A DNA stretch of 64,000 bases from Lonicera japonica. Its lineage: Eukaryota > Streptophyta > Magnoliopsida > Dipsacales > Caprifoliaceae. The notes under the pieces were generated by a model that had not been told where the DNA came from, ran no database searches, and saw only the letters and a program-made list of their open reading frames with translations. The position numbers and the translations under genes are program-made. Positions 1 to 10,979 of this stretch are shown here, one piece after another (the first letter of the stretch is position 1; each line of letters begins with the position of its first letter). The stretch covers positions 25,201,325 to 25,265,324 of the forward strand of contig CM038468.1 in NCBI GenBank assembly GCA_021464415.1, written 5' to 3'.

Positions 1-259
1 GGGCCAAGGATTGAAATAATTGCCAAAAGAGTTCTCGAAATAACTTCAAATCAAGAACTTTGTGAATCGATGTAGCCAAGACAAGCTAGTGTCTTATTCC
101 AAAATTCTCCCATTTTCCAAATAACCTAATGGTAAGGACACCTAATGCACGATAATGCAATTGTGAAGAGGAATACCACAATGGCTCAACTCTCTAAACT
201 TGAATCTACCCATGAGACCCCCCACGAAGAAAATCGAACATATACCTCTAACACCAACC
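1..259 (-). mobile_element. 5' leader of a minus-strand gypsy element
   Basis: On the minus strand this follows the LTR that ends at about 260. It begins with a primer-binding-like stretch (minus strand TTGGTGTTAGAGG, about 245-257) that resembles TGGTATCAGAGC, the usual initiator-Met tRNA site of plant retroelements. The element body therefore runs leftward out of the window. The same leader lies next to the second LTR copy at 61,607-61,865. No coding sequence is visible here. Confidence 0.6.
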
Positions 260-941
260 CGTGATGCCCCGAATCCCGTTAAGAGGATTAGACCTCCGGG
301 ATCCGGTTAATCATAGATGCCGTCACTCACAACGGTGGGTGAAGTGTAAAATTTGCAATTTATAAAACATTTTTCAAAAGTTACTCATTTAGAATATGGT
401 ATGAGTAAATTACTTTTCTAATATAAATAAATTAATTAATTAAGTGCGTCAACACTTATTTGAAGTCCATCCATTGGGAACAAATTCAAATAAATAGTAT
501 TTCCATATACAAAGGGCCTTCACTGTAAAATTTAACTAGTACAATAGGGTTTATAATGCTAATACGAAACTCAAAAGAGAAAATTACAAAAAAATGTTAA
601 GTCATCCCTCTATGGAAGACTAATATGAATACAAGGTTATCAGAGGCGTCTAGACTTCGACATAACGTGCCAACCCAATATAGTACCTACAAAACTGGTT
701 TGGAAAATGGGAGTGAGCCAAATACGGGCTCAGTGGAAACTATAAGGTTTTTATAATATCAAGAATGTGCATTAAACTTTAAACTAATTCCATGCAATCA
801 CATGATCCCGTTTCCCCAAGTATAAATTCTGAAATCATGCATAGCATAAAATACACAATCATTATCGAAAGTACAATGTGTTGGCTACTACGACGCCTCC
901 AATTATCCTATGCTAGGTCTCAACTTAAAGGCAACAAAAAA

Positions 942-1203
942 GGGGCTACAACCCTTTACTCGTAATGGGCTACAACCCAATGCATTGGTGGCTACAACCA
1001 CTAATAAGAGGCTATGACCTCATCTCATCAAGAGGGCTACAACCCTCAGCTAGTACCAGTACTTCAGGGTCCAACCCGATAATCTAAGCGGTAACAACTG
1101 CAAATGGGCTCCAACCCAATAATCTAGGCGGCTACAACCGCAAATGGGCTCCAACCCAATCACTAAGGAAGGCTCCAACCCTCCAAGTAAGGCTTCAACC
1201 TTA
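942..1203 (-). repeat. Tandem array of covarying hairpins inside the LTR
   Basis: About twelve short inverted repeats follow each other every 18-35 bp. Each has a six-base loop, mostly CTACAA or CTCCAA on the plus strand, closed by a GG/CC-based stem. Stems differ between units yet remain complementary, for example GAGGG/CCCTC, GCGG/CCGC, TGGG/CCCA and GTAAGG/CCTTAC. Read in the sense (minus) orientation the loop is TTGTAG or TTGGAG. The array lies in the 3' half of the LTR, which may be transcribed R/U5. A second copy is at 62,548-62,808. Confidence 0.8.
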
Positions 1204-2540
1204 CAATTATCACCTACATAGATAATTGAGCCAAAGCATTGAAATAATAAAATAACAATAAAAACATAAAGGGCCAACACACCAAATAATACTAATCCAA
1301 TGCTATATTGATTATATATAGCTCTGTCTATATAACGTAGCTCAACAAAGTCAAATCTCATATGTGGTGATGCTTTTATTGTACATTTGCCAATTGTGTA
1401 TTATTATAAATCTCCCGTTAACAAGTCTTGTGAAATACAATGATATCCCAAGTGTCTACAATATCCCCGTTAAGCATTGTAAATACAATCCTTAAGGTTT
1501 AGTTTTATTTCTTTAAAACTGACTCGGGGAAAACTTGCCAAGCATTTGGCATGATCCATATTAAATAGAATAACACTTGGACATCATAGAAGTACACTAA
1601 TATTGTGAAATCTCATGTTGATCCCACCACTAATACAATGAAAGACAAATTATTATAAACTTTCAAGAATGTAGTCAAATAGGTGGGGTTTTACCACTAA
1701 ACCAAAAGTATCCAACAAATGGCATATGTACACTAACAATCAGCAACCCACATATTACATGAGCTAATACAAGTATCAAGGTAATCACAATGCCATTCTC
1801 AAGGCATATACAATTTATAGATTGAGTATAACTGGGTTAATAGGCAAAATTTGAGGATAATATGTAAACACGTGAAATATTTATCAAATTAACCCACTAG
1901 AGGACTAAAACCAACAATTTAGAGGAAGATATTCCATTAATATCCTTACTATAAGAGTTATACTAAAAACTAGGGATCATAGTTAAAAAATTGGGGGTAT
2001 TGTTCCAAATCTTAAATTGGGTTTGTATAAAGAGAAATGATTATTGCAATAGCTCAATATCCACATAAATAACAATAATCAATCATCAATCATCAATTTA
2101 AGTTAAATAACATCCAAACCCAATGCATGCATCAAAACCCTAGGCTTTTAAGAAAAAACCCATAATCTTGTTGAAAACACTACATGCATCATAATATATG
2201 TTCAAAATAAATTTTATACTATTGTTCCCACCTGGATTAAAGCTTTAAAACATGGTTTGATGTGTTAATCGAAGTATTGAAGAGAATCCATCAAGAACTC
2301 CCCAAACCTAGCTCATCTTTAAGCTCCCATAGTGAAGGAAATGTGGAGAAGATGATGCATGTTTAAGCCCTAAATCTTGAACTGCATGAAAACACTACCA
2401 AAGATCCTTTAAAATCTCTATCTAATTGAGTTCTCACTCTCTCTACCTCCCTTAGATGTTTAGTGCTCGAAAATGGAGGTTTAGGGGTGATAAAATGGTA
2501 AAAAATTGGGTAAAAATTGGCCAAACCCGACTCCAGGGCA

Positions 2541-2609
2541 CCAAGATCGATATTGAGAGCTCTCAGCCAATATTTTCATCCTCCAAGATAGCCCAAGATC
2601 GATCTTGGG
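2541..2609. repeat. ATCGAT palindrome cluster in gypsy LTR
   Basis: There is an 18-bp perfect palindrome, CCCAAGATCGATCTTGGG, at 2,592-2,609. An imperfect partner, CCAAGATCGATATTG, lies at 2,541-2,555. The cluster is in the presumed U3 region of the minus-strand LTR. I see no clear TATA box just downstream of it. Confidence 0.7.
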
Positions 2610-3016
2610 ACCATTGCACTAAGTTCATCTAATTTTTGGCCTTTCGGACCCCTGAGATGCTGGAATCTCATTCCAGGCCAAACACGGAAGTTGTAGAGGG
2701 GAACGAGACGGAACATAAGGCACTGAAGGGGACTAATTCGAAAATCTAATGAAGAAGTTATGGCCTCTCAAAGTTGGCCAAAATTTAAAAAACCGCGTAA
2801 AATCAAAACTTGCGATTTTTGCCTCTATTCTGATTCGGGCCACCCGAAATGCGAAACGATTGTTCATGCAATTATAGATATACTAACATGACCTGCTTAA
2901 AGAGTTTAAATGGTGAAATCCCCTATGGAACAAAATTCCACCACCCAACGTGAGATTTATAAACACTTTAGGCTAATGTTATGAAATTAACTAGTAAAGT
3001 AAACACGGTTATCACA

Positions 3017-3082
3017 ATTTCAACTTATGATCTTAATTGCAAATATACATTAATTTTTTGTCATCTTCAAAAAAGGGGAGAT
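3017..3082 (+). mobile_element. 3' end of an upstream SIRE-type copia copy, with polypurine tract
   Basis: Immediately before the LTR at 3,083 is a run AAAAAAGGGGAGAT (3,069-3,082), preceded by TTTTTGTCATC. Family knowledge: SIRE/Maximus elements carry just this arrangement (TTTGTCATCA, A-rich, G-rich polypurine tract) ahead of the 3' LTR. The rest of that upstream copy is cut off by the gypsy LTR ending at 3,016. Confidence 0.65.
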
Positions 3083-3696
3083 TGTTAACCTAAAATTCAC
3101 TAATCTTGTTTTGATAATAAAAGAAACATTAATCTTGTGTAATTTAACTAAGTTGTTTTAAGTAATAACCACAATTATTTGATCATACATGGACAAAACT
3201 GACAAGCTGGAACCAAGATCATTCTTCTACAAAGTTTAAAAATATCCTTTGCCTTACACCACACATCAAAACTTGATCAAAACTCACTCACCATTACAAA
3301 TCAATGAGGATCAAAGACCAAAGCCAGTGAAGAATCGAAGAAACTTCCTAAAGTAATCAAAGACTCGTTTATTCAATATTTGAGTGAGTACTTTATAATA
3401 TGTGTAAAGTTTCTTATTTGATCATCATTATAGCTCATACATTGTTTTAACATTATTAGATTGATTAAATCAAAGTTTGAATTAAGATTCTTTCGAAAAC
3501 TTCATTTTAGCAAAAAACAGTTTTTGAAATAAATTCATTTTAAATTCAAATGACCTTATTTTGAGCTTTGCCGTATATAAGTGTCTTAGGAACCCATATT
3601 TAACATTCCCTGAGCTCCAAATTTGATTTTTGAGCTAATTTGCAAAAGTATAAAAAATTGGATTTTTGGACTTTTTGGCAGCAAACCAGTAGGGAC

Positions 3697-3778
3697 CATC
3701 AATCCACTGATGGGCATGGCTCAATCGACTGATGGCCACTCAGTCGACTGATGACCCTTGCTCAGTCGACTGATGGCC
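3697..3778. repeat. TCAGTCGACTGA palindromes in copia LTR
   Basis: Four related blocks occur about 22-24 bp apart. Two contain the perfect 12-bp palindrome TCAGTCGACTGA (3,740-3,751 and 3,762-3,773); the others are one- or two-base variants. The cluster sits about 90 bp upstream of the TATA box. The same palindrome recurs at 19,303-19,314, ahead of the env-like ORF. Confidence 0.8.
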
Positions 3779-3869
3779 TCGAAACTAGCCGTTGGAGATA
3801 TGACTTTTTGCTATTTTTGGCACCAAATCTTCACCAACTCCCTCCAAACGGCCATATGATGTCCTAGAC

Positions 3870-3877
3870 TATATATA
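3870..3877 (+). promoter_or_regulatory. Probable TATA box of the copia LTR
   Basis: TATATATA followed by ACACTATTTAGG, in the middle of the LTR where the U3/R boundary is expected. Transcription would start about 30 bp downstream. Inferred from position and sequence only. Confidence 0.5.
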
Positions 3878-4500
3878 CACTATTTAGGAATTATTTAAAT
3901 GCTCTTGAATCATTCTAACTCTATACTCTTTATTTATACTCAATTTTCGAAGATTCAAGAACATTGTTTTGATCAATCATTATTATTTTGAGCTACAAAT
4001 TGTGATCAAATTTGATATCTCTTAGTGTGAGCTTAATTTATAATCTTCAAACACTTGAGAGTTATTGTACATTGGTTTTTGTCACTAAAATCTTATTCTT
4101 CAAACATTAAGAGAGGTTTATCTCTTAGATTAGCAAGAGGTGGTTCTTGTGTGAGTGTTATGAGAATTCAACATTTGTAAAGTGTGTGTGAAGGAAACAC
4201 TTGTAGAGGTTTGATCTTCACCCAAAAGAAGATCGGTATTATTGGAAATTCTCAGGGAACTATCCAAGCGCGGAAGTAAGATCTAACAAACCGAATCATG
4301 TGGACAAAAAGTCTTTTACTTCAATCAGTTCAATCTTTCTATCTCTAGCTCTTTTATTCATTGATATATTATTGTGTGTGATTGGGATTGCTTGCTTGAT
4401 TGCTTGATATAGACTTTAAATCTTTTTGAATCATTTTCAAAAATCTGATTTAGTTTTTAAAACCCTATTCACCCCCCTCTAGGGTATTTTCCGACCTACA

Positions 4501-4514
4501 ATTGGTATTAGAAG
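4501..4514 (+). other. Primer-binding site of the copia element
   Basis: ATTGGTATTAGAAG directly follows the LTR end. It matches the initiator-methionine tRNA complement TGGTATCAGAGC with a few changes. Confidence 0.65.
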
Positions 4515-4556
4515 GTGTACTCTTATTTTGAATTTGCAATCTTAGAGTTTACGATC

Positions 4557-4807
4557 ATGTCTATCTATCAAGGAACCGGCCTTAACGAAGGTTCTTCCAC
4601 CACAAGGCCACCTCTCTTTGATGGAAAAAATTATAGTTATTGGAAAAATCGCATGTGCACATTTCTGCAAGCTAGTGACTTTGAACAATGGAGTGTTACA
4701 CTTATTGGACCCTATGAGATTACCAAAATCGATGAAAGGGGTAATGTTCTCCCTAAGTCTATTTTTGAATATGATGAGCATGACATTAAGAAAATCCAAT
4801 TTAATGC
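4557..4807 (+). pseudogene. Copia gag, 5' part (interrupted)
   Basis: An ATG at 4,557, 57 bases after the LTR, opens a frame beginning MSIYQGTGLNEGSSTTRPPL. Residues FDGKNYSYWKNRMCTFLQ are the copia Gag N-terminal signature (F-x-G-x-N-Y-x-x-W-K). Gag forms the virus-like particle. The frame stops making Gag sense after QFNA, exactly where a nested element starts at 4,808; it resumes at 14,646 (NAKALNSLHCAL). The five bases AATGC are duplicated at the junction. A few codons of nested LTR are read before a stop at 4,836. Confidence 0.85.
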
Positions 4808-6022
4808 TGTGAGAATCCGGACCTCCGACTCTCAATAAGAATCCTCGTTCTCGGTTTTCTTGGTTTTGAAAGAAAACGTGTTTTGTAGAGTCGCCAGTTT
4901 GTTTTACAAGAAAACAAACAAAAGATCGTACGAAGGATAATTTGAAAACAAACTATCTTTCATACGTTTAAAACCAGAGATTTATTTTGAAAATTTATTT
5001 TGCTAAGGTTTGAAAACTACGTTACGAATTGTGAAGGTGTTAGGCACCCAATTCGCCCTTTCGGTCTCTTGATGGATCATGTATCTAATTCCTATTTTAG
5101 GTATCTTCCAAGTAGTTCGAATGGTTTTTAGAATAATCCTTTCTGGATAAATTTAGTTTTAAAACAATATTTTGAAATCAGACTCGAGCTTAGCGAGCGC
5201 CTACGTATTCATTCGTAGAATGAAATCAAAGTCTCGTAGTTCCGTTCTTTTGGAAACTATTTTTGTGTTTTTGTTTTGTCTTGAAAACGTGTCAAAACGG
5301 ATTTTAATTTTCTTGTAAAGTTTAGAAAGGATTTATTTTGAAAGTAGTGGACTTCTTTGCAAGTTATCTAATTTATGTATTAAAACTAGTATCTAAATGC
5401 AGTATTGTAATTAAGGAGAGTTGTAGACAGATGTACCTGATGCGCTTGAAGAAGAAAGCCTTCTTGTTTGCTCATTTCTCTCTCTAGACATTCTCTCTTA
5501 GAATTTCTCTAAAACGACTCTCTAATAATTTTGACAGAGCTTCTACTTACTAAAAACACTATTGAGTGTTGATGCCCCCAAATTATAGCCCAGGGGTCCT
5601 ATTTATAGCAAAATATCCTCCAAAAACGCCCCAAAAGAAGCTAGCCGTAGGGGGTGCGGCTAGGGCATGCGGCTCGGAGCCAACCGTGCAGCTAGAGGTC
5701 CGAGCGTGCGGCTAAGGCATGCGGCTCGAGCTTGCGGCTTGAAGCCAACCGTACGGTTGGGAACCAACAGCGCGGCTAGGGTACGGCCAACCGTGCGATT
5801 GGGGGGCGTGCAGCTGGCTATTAAAAAACTCAATTTTTCTAACGGGGCGCTACCCCGCACCCCGCGAAGTGGGAACATGGTTGTGGTAGATTCCGGACGC
5901 GCTCAAAAATCAGGGCTTTTCCTAATGGTCTCTTATATGCATGATGACTCAAGACTTGATGCGGAATGCTTGTTTGTATGAAAATCAAGTTCACATGAGA
6001 GTCATGGATTGGGGTGTTCACA
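4808..6022 (-). mobile_element. 3' LTR (sense) of the nested Ogre-type element
   Basis: This 1,215-bp LTR closely matches 13,379-14,645. I counted roughly a dozen differences in the first ~480 bp, plus indels in the GC-rich part. It has a TATA box on the minus strand (TATAAATA, 5,600-5,607), with a GC-rich palindrome cluster at 5,641-5,822 upstream of it in the sense direction. Confidence 0.85.
5641..5822. repeat. GC-rich CCAACCGTACGGTTGG / GTGCGGCT cluster in LTR
   Basis: A GC-rich island in an AT-rich region, made of repeated GTGCGGCT and AACCGTGCGGCT words. It contains the perfect 16-bp palindrome CCAACCGTACGGTTGG at 5,745-5,760. The cluster is repeated in the other LTR at 14,244-14,443, with the palindrome at 14,368-14,383. 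Open frames across it are low-complexity and are not taken as genes. Confidence 0.75.
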
Positions 6023-9000
6023 GACCCTCTTGTCCCGGGATTCTAGCTTGCAAGGATTCTGGGACGATAATAAGAAGACAACAATTCACGACTCTCGCGT
6101 GAATCTCAACTAGTTGTTTTATTCTTGAAAATCTGTGGATCGAAATGTACCCTCATGGTAGGGGAATTTTGTGGTGCTTTGGGCAATGTGATCCACGGTT
6201 GACCTTCATCTTGGCCAAGCTATCTCTGATATATCAATCTATTCCCCCGTCTACCCTCAAGGGATCCATCTCAATCATTCTTTGGATTTTTCGAGCTTAT
6301 GGGATGCACCAATCTTACCATTTACGCTATGAACGGCCTATTCTCAATAGCACTTCTCGTTCTTTGCAAATGTATTTGAAAAAGTTCTTGGAGTTTATAT
6401 TCTTTCAGAATGACACTTTCTTGACTTCGTTGTGATAAATCTTCCCAATCTTCTAGGGACGAAATGGTTACCAAGAGTAGCAGGGTTTGCTCCTATCGCA
6501 CTATCTTATTATCATAACCATGTGGTAAAAACTCCCTAATTCTTGGGAGGATGTGATGAAACTCCCTAACTTCTGGGGAGGATGTTATTGGTTACCAAGA
6601 GTGGTCGGGTCAGCACCTGTCGCACCATCTTGCTAGCATAACTGAGGTTGTCTATCAGTAGATATTCCTTTATGGTTTTCTAAGAAATGGCACTCCTAGC
6701 CACCCTCAGAACGAATGTCATATTAGCGACTGCCTAGAGTGGGGGGTTTGCACTTTTCACACCATCTTGTTGGCACGGCCTGAAAAGGTTGAGTTAAGAT
6801 TGCCAAGAGTGATTGGTCCTCACGATAGGATGTCATCTTGCTGACACAATCTGGGTTGACTTGTAAATTCCCATGGAGTGAATCCAAAAGGGAAGGAAAG
6901 GTATGATATGTTAGCGACTGCCAAGAGTGGGGGGTCTGCACCTCTCACACCATCTTGTTGGCACAGCCTGAAAAAGTTGAGTAAAGATTGCCAAGAGTGA
7001 TTGGTCCTCGTGATAGGACGTCATCTTGCTGACACAATATGGGCTGACTTGTAAATTCCCATAGAATACATCCAAAAGGAAAAAAAGGTATGATATGTTA
7101 GCGACTGCCAATAGTGGGGGGTCTGCACCTCTCGCACCATCTTGCTGGCAGAGCCTAAGGGTTTGTGTTAGAGACTACCAAGAGCGGCGGGGTCGGCACC
7201 AGTCACACCGTCTTGCTGACATAGTCTAAGGCTGAATGTCGGGAGATATTCTCTTATGACGGTTTCTAAGAAATGGCGCTCCTGGCCACCCTCGGAAGGT
7301 ATGACATGTTAGTGACTACCAAGAGCGAAAGGTCTTCATGATAAGACTTCGTACTTGCTGACACGGCCAAAAGAGGTGATGTTAAGATTGCCAAGAGCGG
7401 CGGGGTCGGCACCTGTCGCATCGTTTTGCTATCATAATCCAGGGTTAGGATTGACTCCATCAATAGGATTTTTCTTCAGAATCATATTATTCCATCAACT
7501 TTATGTAACATTACATGACTCGAGAGATGTTCTTGAGAATATTTGCCCATATTTTCTCTTATCCTTCGACGCTTCTCCTTGCATTGTCTCTACTCTTGGC
7601 CGTTGATCGTATATGTCTACTCATCTTGTGGCAAGAAAGTTATGCTAGAGAGAATATGGAAAGTTGAAATGCTGCCTTTTTCAAAACCTGTTCTTACCCT
7701 CAGTTTGACTCTTCTTCTGTCATCAAGAAATTGGGTTAGTTCTTTTTGAATCTCAAACTTTTGTGCATAGTGGTGGACTCAGTTTTCAATTCTACCCTCT
7801 GGCTATACTTTTTTGAACATGGGAATAAAGCTCTTCTGAAAATCTCAGTTCCTTCTCCAGTTACCCTCTGGCTTATCAGAGGAAGGTACTAGTCCGCATC
7901 ATTTTCTGTTTTTTTTATGCCTTTATTGCTCCCTTATTTGCATTATTTTTTTAGAATAGCCGGCCCATTGTTTTGGCTTTCGGATATTTCTTTTTTTTTC
8001 TTTTTTTTTCAGACAGGAGCCTTACTCACTTAAGACGTAGCCCTTTGCCTTTTTGGCACAGCTGTCACTCTTAGTGTGGCTCTCCCTGCTGATTTTTCTT
8101 CTTTTCTGTTTTTCTCACTTTCCTCAATTGGACCAACGGGATTTTACCCTTTTCTACTTTTTCAATTTTTTCTTGTACCCGATTCTTCTTTTACACCTTC
8201 CTCTTTTGCCAGATTTGAACTGTGTCCAGGACTGATCATTCCTCAAAGCTCAGCTCCACCACAGATCTCAAAGTTCAGCTTTTGGGCTTCGTATCTTACT
8301 TCGTCGTGCAGGTGTGAGTGATTCTTAGTCTATTCATCTTAGAGAACTAACCAGAAAGTCTTTCAGACGTCCAAAGAGTCAATTTTGCAAAATTTTTGTC
8401 AAAACTTTGTTGATTTTATTGTTTGGGATTACCCCCCACTTGTTGTGTGACAAGGAACTTGTTATACAACAAGTGCCCAAACGACAGTGTGAGCTAGGCA
8501 ACAAAAATATCATTTTTTTCCATTTAAACTTTCAAACTTTTCATTCTCTTCTTAGCATATCGTTTTCTTGCTCACACACTTACTTTTTAGCAATAGAGTT
8601 GGTCATGTATTTCGTGATGATCAGCCATGACCTGTTTTTGTATGCCCGAACGGGTATGTGTGGTTTTTGAGGGACCCCCTGAGGTTGAACGGTTCTGATG
8701 GAGATTGATGTATCATCAGATAGCACTTTGGCCTTTATTGGAAGGTCATTCGTGGTGTATAATGTAGCCTTCGGCACACAAGATTCTCCGACGTGTACGG
8801 GTACGTTTCAATTCAAATTTCTCGTTTGGAGAAAACTATGTGAATATGTTGTTTTTGCTAGAAAACATGAGATATGCATGCAATGTGGTGGGTCTGGTGG
8901 CCTTTTGCGCAATTTTGATTTCTGAAAATATTTTTGTAAAGTTTTTCAGATTTTTATATCACCCCCAGTTTAAAATACCCCCAATTTTTATACGAAAATA

Positions 9001-10522
9001 ACACATGCGCCGAATTTTAGAATTCAACCGATGCTAGATTTCCTCCAAATTACCACAGAATTATAAAATTTACTTCTTTCTTCGATGAGAGACTTCATTC
9101 GTGTGACGTATTCTGCTTTGACTAGGTTATTCCACATCTTGATGATTATGAATCGTTCACTTTGTAAAGCTTCAGATGCATCAGTTGGTCTGTACATCTA
9201 CCCTCTGTGAAAAGCTTCATCCGTACAACACGTTCTGGTTTGATTGGATTACTCCACGTCTTGATGACTATGATTCGTTGCACCTTGCAAGGCTAATGAG
9301 AGAAAATGATGTCTAAGGATATCTTTGCATGACCGATCTTCATTTCACTTCAACACGAACTTCTCCATGTGGTCTAGCTTTATTCAATGCATCTTTGGTT
9401 TCATTAGTCTGGGATAAATCAGTTGTTGTTGCCTGTGCGACTGGCCGGGTGAGGATGAAAGACAAGCCTTCTAGAGATACTAATTCATCAAAGCGTCCGC
9501 CTTTGGATGAGAATGTGAGATGAGTCTTTGAAGATGCCATTCTATCAAAGTATCCGTATTTGATCTTCCACTCCATATTTAAAATTGTCCTTACCCCTTT
9601 TTTCAGTCACATTCAGAGTTTTGATATTGATCCATTGAAATATCAGCCTTAGAATCTTCCTCCATAGACCTTAGAGCGATCCTTATCCCCTATTGTACCT
9701 TCACTCAGAGCTTTAATCTCATTTGAAACCTTCTTTTCCAATGCGTATTCAAAGTGATCAGCTCCCTCTTTTGCAATCTCCTTCGGAATATCAATCTTAC
9801 TCGAAACCTTGTGGCTCGAGTATCTTCACTGGCTCTTTCTACCTCAAGAGTAATTCATACTACCCCTCGTACCCTTTATGTGTCAGGTTTTTCTTTGAAA
9901 AAAAATTCCTTAGAATCATTATGTTTATGTAGTATGGGTGTTTTGAAGCTCATTTTTATATATCATTTCATGAAAATGTTAGCGCTTTATAATGTGCATT
10001 TTATTCTTATTCATGAAAGTATTGGTTATTATATAACATGCTTTATGCGCAATTTACCCCCAGACCCATGCAAATGCAAATGCAAAGATCGTTCTTTCCG
10101 AAAATCTGGCAATTACAAAAGGTGATTCATATTTTGTTTTGTTTCAGCTGAGAGAAATCTTAAAACAAATTTGTTCGAGATCTTTATCAAGATTTGTCCT
10201 TTTCTCCACACCTTACCACATAAACTTCTCTTTACAAATCCTTCATTGCTCCTTGAACTGACTTGTGCCTTTAAATGAACTATTCTTCTAATTCTTCATT
10301 ATCTTATTATGGGTGAATGAGATTGTTTTATTAGAATAAACCGGGTCTGACGTCACTTCTCAGGTTGCATACGTTCCCCAACGTCCTAACATTCCAAAAC
10401 AAATAATCCAATATGGGGCTCAGGTCTTCGTAGTTTATGTTTACAAATGACAAGTGAAAAAATCTTCAATCAATTCTCCATCACTGGTTATAAATCTTCA
10501 ATTTCTAGCTTCCAATCTTCAA
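6023..10522 (-). mobile_element. Long 3' non-coding region of the nested element
   Basis: In the sense direction this is the region between gag and the 3' LTR. It ends with a purine-rich stretch (minus strand GGGACAAGAGGGTC) next to the LTR at 6,022, a possible polypurine tract. A tandem-repeat block occupies 6,465-7,445. I found no recognisable pol domains. The remaining frames are short and do not resemble known proteins. Confidence 0.6.
6465..7445. repeat. Tandem repeats in the Ogre-type 3' UTR
   Basis: A core resembling GCCAAGAGTGGGGGGTCTGC followed by ACACCATCTTGTTGGCACA recurs about nine times. The clearest higher-order unit is ~188 bp, starting at 6,726, 6,914 and 7,101, each with a second half reading GCCAAGAGTGATTGGTCCTC. 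Family knowledge: 3' UTRs of Tat/Ogre elements commonly carry fast-evolving tandem repeats. Confidence 0.8.
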
Positions 10523-10780
10523 TCACTGATGGTTTAGAGGAGACAGATCTAGTATCTTTCCTACTTGGATAAGGTCCTGAATAGTATGCCGAAGAGCCAT
10601 GCAATTGTCTGTCGTGTGTCCCACATTCTGGTGGTATTCGCATCTTTCATTGAGGTTCCAATTAGTGGGGACTAGATTTGGTATCGGTCGTGGGTTCAGC
10701 AGATAGATCATTCCTACATCTTTCAATTCCTTGTATACTTTGCTTAATGGACCTGGCAGTTGTGAGAAATTCCTTTTCAT
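10523..10780 (-). pseudogene. Gag zinc-knuckle region of the nested element
   Basis: The minus-strand frame includes CEYHQNVGHTTDNCMALRHT followed by IQDLIQVGKI. This is the C-x2-H-x4-H-x4-C-like knuckle plus 'ALRHxIQDLI' block of Tat/Ogre Gag-Pol polyproteins, which binds RNA. It lies downstream of the capsid-like domain at 10,980-11,429 on the same strand, separated by stops and frame changes, so gag is broken here. Confidence 0.7.
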
Positions 10781-10979
10781 GTGTCTAACTCGGTTTACCC
10801 CATATTGTTGTTGTAATCCTGGTATCCTGAAGGAGAAATATTGGTGACTGTGGCAAAAGGATTGGCAGAATAGTCAATAACTCAATATTGCTCTGAACAA
10901 AAGGGTTGTATGTCGAAATCTGGTTCGCAGCCGGGGTTGAAGCTTTCTTGTACTATGCACTTGCCTTTTTTGCTTCAGC

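Larger units (their letters stand above)
260..3016 (-). mobile_element. Ty3/gypsy (Tekay/Del-like) 5' LTR, minus strand
   Basis: On the minus strand the LTR starts TGTGATAACC (3,016) and ends GGGGCATCAC (about 260). The solo LTR at 49,467-52,074 matches it in opposite orientation at both ends (TGTGACGACC and GGGGCGTCACA) and in the internal block with CACTGAGCCCGT and CTCACTCCCATTTTCC (first copy around 690-735). Family knowledge: this end structure is typical of Tekay/Del LTRs. The LTR carries a tandem hairpin array (942-1,203) and a palindrome cluster (2,541-2,609). It lies inside the 3' part of an older copia element (3,017-3,082 is that element's 3' end). The exact last base at the PBS side is uncertain by a few bases. 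Confidence 0.75.
3083..4500 (+). mobile_element. Ty1/copia (SIRE/Maximus-type) LTR
   Basis: The LTR starts TGTTAACC and ends CCGACCTACA. The 3' end includes the CCCTATTCACCCCCCTCTAGG motif region typical of SIRE LTRs. A polypurine tract abuts the left side and a primer-binding site with gag follows on the right, so this single LTR serves two element bodies. A TATA box (TATATATA, 3,870-3,877) lies downstream of a palindrome cluster at 3,697-3,778. No second copy of this LTR was found right of the element's env-like region. Confidence 0.8.

Noticed and set aside
5660..5981. Arg/Ala-rich frames on both strands
   Set aside because: Arise from the GC-rich repeat cluster inside an LTR, and the equivalent LTR at 14,244-14,443 does not keep them.
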